12,707 nucleotides of DNA, from contig JAKSOY010000122.1 of the NCBI GenBank assembly GCA_024405255.1, positions 1 to 12,707 on the forward strand, in the 5' to 3' direction. A model generated the notes under the pieces. The model worked only from the letters and a program-made list of their open reading frames with translations, searched no databases and was not told the DNA's origin. Numbering within the stretch: the first letter of the stretch is position 1; every line of letters starts with the position of its first letter. A program made the position numbers and the translations under genes. Below are positions 1-5,294 of this stretch, one piece after another. The stretch is from Kiritimatiellia bacterium. Its GTDB lineage: Bacteria > Verrucomicrobiota > Kiritimatiellia > RFP12 > UBA1067.

Positions 1-162
1 TGTTCAAACGTCATCCAGCAGCTTCTGATGTATGGTTATGACAGCCCTCTCGCCGTTGACATACCGGCCGGTTCGGTGAAGGGACTTAGATCTCGTGCCG
101 TGTTCGGGCATCAAAAGGAAGATGCGGAAGTCGGAGCGGACAGCATCAAAGAAAGGGAATGA
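1..162 (+). CDS. C-terminal end of unknown protein X (cut by window start)
   Basis: An open frame enters from the left edge in frame 1 and ends at TGA 160-162, giving about 53 residues. It is supported as coding by its similarity to the frame at about 1112-1270: without gaps the two share I, LM, G, the block VDIP.GS..GL and a V. With a two-residue shift they also share VGA..IK. Both fragments lie directly upstream of a gene for the same 284-aa protein family, so X and P probably form a conserved pair. The X stop codon is one base from the P1 start codon, which suggests translational coupling. I do not recognise the family and see no catalytic motif in this tail. The rest of the gene lies outside the window. 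Confidence 0.6.
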   Translation, partial: CSNVIQQLLMYGYDSPLAVDIPAGSVKGLRSRAVFGHQKEDAEVGADSIKERE

Positions 163-163
163 T

Positions 164-1018
164 ATGAACAAGGTAATCTTTCTGGCTACAGTCGCCTGTC
201 TCATGACAATGGTCGTGCCTTCTGCCCATGCCCATACGCTTGCCGAGACGAATGCCGTTGTGAAGGCGGCGCTCGACTATCTGCAGCAGGCCTACCCGGA
301 CAATTGGGGGACAAATAATTTCATCGAGGTCGCGGCGGATGAAATCCCGGATACTTGGGAATATTTTCTCGGCGGTGACGAGACCAATGGCTGGACGCAT
401 GCCGAAAAGCGGGCGGCGTTTGACTGGTATTTGTCGTCTCTGGGGTCAACGGATTGTCGGTCTCTGCCTTCAGATGGGCAATGGCGTGTCAAGGCCGCAA
501 TCGCACAGTGCGACACTTTGAACCATACGAATGCGTGGCCTTTTTTGAAGGCCCTGTCGCTCAATCCGCGCGGTATTCACCGTGACAGGGCGATCCAGCT
601 GGCAATCAGATTCGGCCCCGTCGATGACGCGATGACCGATTTCGTGGAAACGATCGGTACGAATGTCGCCTCGTACGGCTATGCCGAAAGAGGAACGTAT
701 TGTGCCTATCAGAAACGCCTGGCCGCAATAAGCACGACGAACGCCCTAGAGTGTGCCGTTCGCGACCGGGCCGTACGCCGCTTTTACCAGCATCGTTTTG
801 GACCCTCTGTCGCGGGCGCCGTTTCGCGCGATTTCCTTTTCCGCGACTATCTTGCGGGATATGCGCAGAGTTCAAACCGTCTCGAGTTCGCCTGCTATGT
901 CCTCGGTACACAAGAAGGACGGGTGAATGATGAAGAATATTTCATCTCCGTTACCAACCAGCTCCTCTCGGCAGGGACGCCACTTCGTCAGTTGGGTTTT
1001 GAAGGGAAGGCTGATTGA
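164..1018 (+). CDS. Exported 284-aa protein P1, paralogue of P2, function unknown
   Basis: The ATG at 164 is chosen because GAAAGGGA lies five bases upstream and the protein then opens with a signal peptide: N-K at the start, a hydrophobic stretch at 4-18 and an A-H-A cleavage site at 21-23. An in-frame ATG at 95 would bury the signal. The mature protein would begin HTLAETN. It aligns along its length with P2 (1279-2133), which is also 284 aa. Shared blocks include DE(I/L)P(D/N)TW (59-65), AAFDWYL (84-90), QC (115-116), AERG (174-177), Y.HR (208-211), SSNRLE (236-241) and TNQLLSAG (264-271). The body looks largely helical, and two shared cysteines (116 and 180) could pair. No known domain is recognised. 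GC is about 55%, higher than in P2. Confidence 0.85.
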   Translation: MNKVIFLATVACLMTMVVPSAHAHTLAETNAVVKAALDYLQQAYPDNWGTNNFIEVAADEIPDTWEYFLGGDETNGWTHAEKRAAFDWYLSSLGSTDCRSLPSDGQWRVKAAIAQCDTLNHTNAWPFLKALSLNPRGIHRDRAIQLAIRFGPVDDAMTDFVETIGTNVASYGYAERGTYCAYQKRLAAISTTNALECAVRDRAVRRFYQHRFGPSVAGAVSRDFLFRDYLAGYAQSSNRLEFACYVLGTQEGRVNDEEYFISVTNQLLSAGTPLRQLGFEGKAD

Positions 1019-1021
1019 GGT

Positions 1022-1282
1022 TTTATCTTTGAAGATACACATTTTTTAAAACTAGCCCAAGATTGGGGGGATGAAAGTGGCCGTGGCTTTTTCGAGAAAA
1101 AGGATTCTCTTGTTCGAATGATATCTTCCGTTCTGATGTGTGGAGTTAGTGATCGGAAAAGAGTTGATATTCCATATGGCTCTCTTTACGGTTTAACTAA
1201 TGGCAGGGTGTATCACGAGGGGTACGTAATTGTTGGGGCAGGATTCATTAAACCAACTAATAAGGAGGTATTTTCGAAATGA
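1022..1282 (+). pseudogene. X' - truncated second copy of protein X
   Basis: After the P1 stop the same frame stays open for 87 codons to TGA 1280-1282, which overlaps the P2 start as ATGA. Its last 50 or so residues match the X tail at 1-162: an M-I or V-I pair, LM.G, VDIP.GS..GL and VGA..IK. It has no convincing start: the only in-frame ATG (1118) has its nearest purine-rich site, AAAAGGA, 14 bases upstream, and any N-terminal part would have to overlap P1. The simplest reading is a 3' remnant of an X gene whose front was lost when the P1-X' junction formed. It is AT-rich like P2 and unlike P1. It might still be translated as a leader that couples to P2. Function unknown. Confidence 0.55.
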
Positions 1283-2133
1283 GAACTTTCATTAAACATA
1301 CTGCAATCTTCTTGGTTGTAGGTTCTGCTCTTTTTGTTGAGGCTCATTCGTTGCAAGAGACCAACCTGGTCGTACGAACGGCCTTGAGGAAGGTGCTGTC
1401 GAATCAGCAAGATGATTATGGAGAGGTCAGTGGCCGGGTGGTTGATGAGCTTCCAAACACTTGGAATGCTTTTCTCCCTGACGATGTAGCCAGTGGATGG
1501 TCTTTTGAGAGTAAACTTGCTGCCTTTGATTGGTATTTGGGGAACGTTTGTACGAATGATTTTCGGGTGATGGGTGAAGACGAAGTAATCTTGTTTCAGG
1601 TGGCATTGGATCAATGCCAGATGTTGAACTATACAAATTCGCTTCCTCATATGATATCGCTTGCGTTGAATCCGCATACGGTTATGAAGATGAGGGAATC
1701 TGCTATAGAAATGGTTGTCAAGTATGGGCATGTCTCATCAAATACAACGAAGTTTGTCGAGGCAATCATGACAAATAAGGTTGGCTATACCAAGGCAGAA
1801 CGTGGGGCGTCTGCCTGTGGTAGTTATGCTGAAATGTTGCGGTCTTTCGATCCAACGAACGAGGTACAGCGAATAACCAAAAAAAAGGCTGTTCAGATGC
1901 TATATAGTCATCGGTTGTTTGACGTTGCCGGAGCAAAAATTCTTGATGAACTATTTTCTGTTAGCTTGGATGGATATCAGATGAGCTCTAACCGACTTGA
2001 GACGGCGGTCTTTGTCCTTTCTCATCCGGAATGTGATGAGTTTGAAAGACGAGACTTTATTGGCATTACCAACCAGCTTCTCTCGGCGGGTCAACCCCTT
2101 CAACAACTGAATTTGGAAGGAGATGAACAATGA
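1279..2133 (+). CDS. Exported 284-aa protein P2, paralogue of P1, function unknown
   Basis: The start at 1279 has a strong ribosome site (AAGGAGGT, 1263-1270) nine bases upstream and overlaps the X' stop. The signal peptide is MRTFIKH followed by a hydrophobic run at 9-20, with likely cleavage after V-E-A (22), giving a mature start HSLQETN that parallels HTLAETN in P1. Landmarks are almost collinear with P1: DELPNTW (56-62), AAFDWYL (81-87), QC (112-113), AERG (173-176), C180, Y.HR (209-212), SSNRLE (236-241) and TNQLLSAG (264-271). Identity is clearly above a third by eye. The gene is AT-rich (one sampled 60-base row is 40% GC) between GC-rich neighbours, suggesting transfer or recombination. 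Its stop overlaps the next start (ATGA at 2130). No known domain is recognised. Confidence 0.87.
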   Translation: MRTFIKHTAIFLVVGSALFVEAHSLQETNLVVRTALRKVLSNQQDDYGEVSGRVVDELPNTWNAFLPDDVASGWSFESKLAAFDWYLGNVCTNDFRVMGEDEVILFQVALDQCQMLNYTNSLPHMISLALNPHTVMKMRESAIEMVVKYGHVSSNTTKFVEAIMTNKVGYTKAERGASACGSYAEMLRSFDPTNEVQRITKKKAVQMLYSHRLFDVAGAKILDELFSVSLDGYQMSSNRLETAVFVLSHPECDEFERRDFIGITNQLLSAGQPLQQLNLEGDEQ

Positions 2134-2681
2134 TCGCCTCTCCAATCGTGTTCGCCGCCGCTCTGGCGACGCTATCTCCTACGAATGCACCGAGTTCGTT
2201 CGGTACGGAGACGGAACGGACATTTGCCTGTCCGTCGATTGCCGAGCGGGATGTCTGGCTCGACTTCGATCTCGACTTCACCCCGTCGGCGTCGAATTGC
2301 GTCGAGGTCGCGTTCGGCGTGGATGGGAATGGCGACGGTGTGTTGACGGATTCCGAATCTCGCTTCGCCTTCGCCCTTGATTACGGGTCACTCGTCGTAC
2401 GTGATGCCGACGGGATGAGCCTGTTCTCCCAAACGACGGACGCGCATCATCTTGTACTTCGCTTGAAGTCGGCAAAAGCCCAATGCCCCGATGTTTGGAA
2501 ATTAGAGTCGGTCGATGTGCAAGGTACAGGTTCGGTTCTTGCAGAAGGACAGTTCGTCGATAGCGATGTCCCTTTGGTGGAATGGTCGTCGGCCCGGGTT
2601 CGCGTCAGCGGCCCGGATGCCGCGTCTGTGCAAATTAACGCCAGGCGCTCACGCCATGCTTTTGTGTTCATTGTTCGATGA
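2130..2681 (+). CDS. Small exported protein D with one EF-hand-type calcium loop
   Basis: The ATG overlaps the P2 stop by four bases and P2 ends with AAGGAGATG, so initiation is probably coupled to P2. The N-terminus (MIASPIVFAAALATL) is hydrophobic and signal-like but lacks a positive charge. Residues 65-76 fit a 12-residue EF-hand loop: D65, N67, D69, G70, V71 and the closing E76. The rest alternates hydrophobic and polar residues as in a beta-rich fold, and the C-terminus ends in a basic-hydrophobic tail (RRSRHAFVFIVR). High GC3 supports coding. A bound calcium and a cell-surface or periplasmic location are inferences. The next open frame starts three bases after the stop in the same phase, so a nonsense mutation in a longer gene is an alternative. 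I do not know the family. Confidence 0.72.
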   Translation: MIASPIVFAAALATLSPTNAPSSFGTETERTFACPSIAERDVWLDFDLDFTPSASNCVEVAFGVDGNGDGVLTDSESRFAFALDYGSLVVRDADGMSLFSQTTDAHHLVLRLKSAKAQCPDVWKLESVDVQGTGSVLAEGQFVDSDVPLVEWSSARVRVSGPDAASVQINARRSRHAFVFIVR

Positions 2682-2684
2682 GTC

Positions 2685-3582
2685 ATGTGTGGCGTCAACC
2701 AATCAATTGTCTACTCATACGGCGAGATCCAGCCCGATGTCGAGACGGCGTATTTCCCGAGACCGTTCCCGGAAGCGGACCTTTCGCTGCTTCCGGAAGG
2801 GAGGTGGGGAATGTTGCCGCACGAGGGCGCGGAGAGCCTGTTCTGGCATGCGACCTCGCCGAGCAATTCCCTGATCCTTACCTGGCAGAACGCGGCGTAC
2901 GGTCAAATGAAAAATGTAAAATGGAGAACGTAGAATGTTTAGAGCGGTGGAGGCAATTTTCCGTTTTCCATTTTCCATTTTACATTTGAATGACGGCGAC
3001 GGGCTCGAGAACTCGGTCGACCCCGAGCCGCTCGTCGCGGGACCCGATGCGCACGGAACGAACGCCGAATGGTACAACCGCGTGTGCGGCGGGGTGTTCA
3101 TGGCGTTTGCGGGACCGGACGGCGTCGACCTTGAGCCGAAGGCCGCAGAAGTCAATACCAACGCCTACTACTTCGTCAAGGTCGTGGCGGAGAGCCTTGC
3201 CCCTGTCTTCTTCCGGGCCGACGGACCGTCGCGGCTGGGGAGCCCCGTCGTCGTCGCCCGCGCGGGCGAGACGAACTGCGTGCCGCTCTTGATCGGCGCG
3301 CACTACTGCGTGTCGTCCTCCGTGCCGATCACGGTTACGGCTCCTGACGGAGCCGTGGTGGAGCAGACGGGCGACTGGGAGCAGCCGGCTTTCGACGTGT
3401 GCTGGCCCGTGGCGATCGAGTTCACGTCGGGCGCGGACGGTTCGGTCGAGTCGTCGGTCGATTTCGAGACGCACGACCGGCTGGGCGGGATCTTCTGCTG
3501 GACGGGCGGCTGCTGCGTGGTGACGGAAGGCGCGCGGCTCTGGTACGGGTGTGAAGGGTGCGGATGCGGCGGATGCCGGTAG
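2685..3582 (+). pseudogene. Broken secreted Cys-rich protein gene C, split by an 85-bp insertion
   Basis: Two coding pieces lie in different frames. The first (from 2685, frame 0) includes PEGRWGM, ESLFWHATSPSN and LTWQNAAYG. The second (2989-3582, frame 1) begins NDGDGLENSVDPEP, continues through NTNAYY, FFRADGPS and CVPLLIG, and ends in a Cys-rich stretch, CEGCGCGGC, just before the stop. Removing the inverted-arm element at 2904-2988 exactly joins them in frame as AAYG-NDGDGLEN, so they were one gene. The front piece has no signal peptide and no clear ribosome site, and the protein stops right after the Cys cluster, so both ends may be missing as well. The DGDG run could be a calcium loop. 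GC-rich codon use in both pieces supports former coding. Family not identified. Confidence 0.7.
2904..2988. repeat. 85-bp inverted-arm element inserted in gene C
   Basis: The arms at 2904-2930 and 2962-2988 are inverted copies matching at 24 of 27 positions, ending in perfect CAAATG and CATTTG termini. Each arm is built from a degenerate seven-base unit close to AAAATGN. The 31-base centre (2931-2961) has no open frame of note. It interrupts gene C: deleting exactly these 85 bases restores one reading frame. No target duplication is visible in the flanks (ACGGT on the left, AATGA on the right). It encodes nothing and could be a non-autonomous mobile element or a REP/MITE-like repeat. Transcribed, it would fold into a long AT-rich hairpin. 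A related arm lies at 5189-5208. Confidence 0.78.
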
Positions 3583-3583
3583 T

Positions 3584-3604
3584 GTTCCATCCCGAGGCTG
3601 GAAC
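3584..3604 (+). other. Hairpin just after gene C
   Basis: GTTCCA (3584-3589) pairs with TGGAAC (3599-3604), with an inner CC/GG pair after a T-C mismatch and a three-base loop. It begins two bases after the stop of gene C. There is no T-run, so it is not a classical intrinsic terminator. It could protect an mRNA 3' end or be an operator with a TTCCA/TGGAA dyad. The rest of the 3583-3685 gap is AT-rich and I see no clear promoter in it. Confidence 0.35.
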
Positions 3605-3685
3605 GTGGACGTTACACGAAAATGTGAACAGATATGTTTCAACCGTGATGACTAATGACATACAAAGAACAGCTGAGTACTGAAG

Positions 3686-4990
3686 ATGAAAAAAATAGAG
3701 ATACTGGTTTCGATGCTGCTGATGATTCTTCTTGTCCGTGCTGACGTTCGGGAGAATTTCATATATGACTATGTCAAAGGGAGTGATGCCTTTTGCGGGA
3801 TGGACCCGGCAGATGGGTTTTATGGCGTGTCCGCTTTCTTCTTCGATTTTGATGGTGATGGCGAAGAGGAGGCTCTTGTATCTGATTATTTGGAGAATGA
3901 TCCCAAGGGAGCCGGGTGGAAACTCGTTTACAGGGATCGTCAAGCGATATTAAAGACAGGGAGGATTCTGGATGTAACTCGCAAAGAGGCGATCCTACGT
4001 GTTTTTGCCAGGGTACGCCTTTTCTATCGGGCTGATTTCGCTCATGGGATTCGTTCATTCCTTGGAAGGCAGATTGCGGTAGCGGAATATGTGGCTGACG
4101 AACCGCAGATTTTACGAGAGGTATCTTGCCAACATAGAGATGCCGTATTGACGATGAATGAGCAAGGGCGTCTCGTTGTCCACGACCTGCCAAACGAGGT
4201 TGACGACATTGTGGGTAACCCCGGTTTTGAAAAACTTGAACGCGCATTCTGGGAGAACTACCAGGGACCCGAAATGAAGCGAGTGCCGTGGAGTGGATGG
4301 TACCGTGGCTACAAGCCGATTCCCGCCGAGCAACTGCGTCCGCTGGGCGGTCTTGTTCCGCCGCCCGGATTCGATACCTTTGTGAAACGCTATCGCGAGG
4401 AGGTGAAAGGCCGTTTGAACATAACGAACAGGGTGACTGTGCTGGCGGTCTTTCACGATGGGGACAACGACGGGGACGTCGACGCGTACGTCTCTTCTTC
4501 GGCGGAGCGTATGGAAGGTGAACGCTACAAGTGGCATCTCTACCTGAACGGCAAGAACGGTTTACTTCGGGCGATGCGGCGCATCTCGAAGCGGACGAAT
4601 GAATTCGATGATGCCGTCTTCATTGAGCCGGAGGAGGTGGTTCCGCGTACGGCGTTCCATCGGGTCGTCCGTTTCGGGCGACAGCCGTTGGTCGTCGTGC
4701 TTGAGATGGTCGGGAAGCGGGTGCATACGCGCGGGTTCCTGAAGTACGTGACGGAGGATGAGCGGCGCACCCAGCCGCATGTGGGGGCGGCACTCTACGA
4801 CAAGGAGAAGTCCCAGGCCTACCAGGATTGGCGTGATGAAGTGGACGAGCGGCTCGGATATGTCCATCCGCTCGATCTACGCGAGCTTGTCGATGACTTT
4901 TCCTTCTACCGCCTTGAACGTCTACCCTGCAAGGAGTTCCCCGAAGGGGAGACGTGCCAGGTCCCGTCAAGTGGTGGTAAGGGAAAATAG
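3686..4990 (+). CDS. Exported 434-aa protein with two calcium-loop repeats
   Basis: The ATG at 3686 opens a clear signal peptide (MKKIEILVSMLLMILLVRA, cleavage near residue 19), although no good ribosome site precedes it. Two segments look like copies of one unit. Around residues 50-81, F.D.DGDGEEEALVS precedes W-K-L-V-Y. Around 253-287, F.DGDNDGDVDAYVS precedes W-H-L-Y. The acidic loops (D54, D56, D58, E60; D258, D260, D262, D264, D266) resemble the calcium loops of FG-GAP or EF-hand-like repeats. Enzymatic motifs are not seen. The 5' third is AT-richer (sampled rows 42-52% GC) than the 3' part (a sampled row is 63%), which suggests a mosaic. It stands alone between gene C and a terminator. 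An extracytoplasmic, calcium-stabilised role is inferred. Family not named. Confidence 0.8.
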   Translation: MKKIEILVSMLLMILLVRADVRENFIYDYVKGSDAFCGMDPADGFYGVSAFFFDFDGDGEEEALVSDYLENDPKGAGWKLVYRDRQAILKTGRILDVTRKEAILRVFARVRLFYRADFAHGIRSFLGRQIAVAEYVADEPQILREVSCQHRDAVLTMNEQGRLVVHDLPNEVDDIVGNPGFEKLERAFWENYQGPEMKRVPWSGWYRGYKPIPAEQLRPLGGLVPPPGFDTFVKRYREEVKGRLNITNRVTVLAVFHDGDNDGDVDAYVSSSAERMEGERYKWHLYLNGKNGLLRAMRRISKRTNEFDDAVFIEPEEVVPRTAFHRVVRFGRQPLVVVLEMVGKRVHTRGFLKYVTEDERRTQPHVGAALYDKEKSQAYQDWRDEVDERLGYVHPLDLRELVDDFSFYRLERLPCKEFPEGETCQVPSSGGKGK

Positions 4991-5016
4991 AGAGACATTA
5001 CCCTGGTACTATACAG

Positions 5017-5202
5017 GTGATGTACGACGGCACCGAGGAAATTCTCTTCCCGGTCGACAGCGGCGCGCGATATGCGTTTTCTGTTTCGTGCGGTGAAATC
5101 GCGAGAATCAACACGAATATGACTTCGTTGAGTGTCTTGGGGTGGTTGGGGGTGTCCACGGATGCCGCAGAGGGACGATGGGGAATGTCAAATATAAAAT
5201 AG
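5017..5202 (+). pseudogene. Remnant of an unidentified gene ending in a repeat arm
   Basis: Frame 1 is open from before 4991 to TAG 5200-5202. The section from about 5020 to 5160 has mixed but often G/C third positions and a sensible composition (MYDGTEEILFPVD, ARYAFSVSCGE, INTNMTSLSV). There is no ribosome site before ATG 5020 or the GTG at 5017, and the frame enters the 3' end of the 434-aa gene in another phase, so the front is missing. The last residues and the stop come from the repeat arm at 5189-5208, so the C-terminus is also artificial. It is probably an internal piece of a secreted protein. No family is recognised. This remnant, the repeat arm and the terminator fill the 4991-5235 gap. 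Confidence 0.45.
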
Positions 5203-5208
5203 AAAACG
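5189..5208 (+). repeat. Solo arm related to the 85-bp element
   Basis: The 20 bases match the arm of the element at 2904-2988 at 18 of 20 positions once one seven-base unit is removed (CAAATGT-AAAATGG-AAAACG against CAAATAT-AAAATAG-AAAACG). Two bases before it, GT, also match the left flank at 2902-2903. Its last six bases form the start of the terminator stem at 5203-5233. The facing arm is either absent or eroded to CGTTTTTTT. Confidence 0.6.
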
Positions 5209-5233
5209 CCGCGTGAAAACGCGGCGTTTTTTT
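5203..5233 (+). terminator. Intrinsic terminator
   Basis: AAAACGCCGCG (5203-5213) pairs perfectly with CGCGGCGTTTT (5220-5230) around the loop TGAAAA. The transcript then has a run of seven U (5227-5233) that partly overlaps the stem. It should end transcription of the 434-aa gene and the remnant after it, insulating the operon that starts just downstream. It is partly bidirectional because four A bases open the stem. Confidence 0.92.
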
Positions 5234-5241
5234 GATATAAT
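5233..5241 (+). promoter_or_regulatory. Extended -10 promoter of the Gfo-GH110 operon
   Basis: TGATATAAT is a TGn extension plus a perfect TATAAT (5236-5241), directly after the terminator. No good -35 is present, since that region would fall inside the terminator stem, which fits an extended -10 promoter. Transcription would start near 5248. A near-identical arrangement occurs at 11734-11742, with 12 of 15 bases identical from TATAAT onward. Confidence 0.7.
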
Positions 5242-5247
5242 GACCAT

Positions 5248-5271
5248 TGTCCGCGCGTGGTGAAGCGGACA
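5248..5271 (+). other. Hairpin at the predicted 5' end of the operon mRNA
   Basis: TGTCCGC (5248-5254) and GCGGACA (5265-5271) form a perfect seven-pair stem with a ten-base loop. The left arm begins where transcription is expected to start, so the mRNA would carry a 5'-terminal hairpin, which commonly slows decay. As DNA it could be an operator. The ribosome site AAAGGA (5282-5287) lies outside it. Confidence 0.5.
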
Positions 5272-5294
5272 TGAGTTCAAGAAAGGAATAGATC

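Noticed and set aside
95..163. Upstream ATG giving P1 23 extra residues
   Set aside because: It buries the signal peptide, overlaps the X frame and has a weaker ribosome site than ATG 164.
164..1018. Calling P1/P2 copper oxygenases because of the mature N-terminal His
   Set aside because: The proteins look helical and lack known LPMO motifs. Kept only as a lead.
3605..3685. Promoter or operator before the 434-aa gene (imperfect TGTGAAC/GTTTCA dyad)
   Set aside because: The dyad is imperfect and no -35/-10 pair with acceptable spacing is visible.
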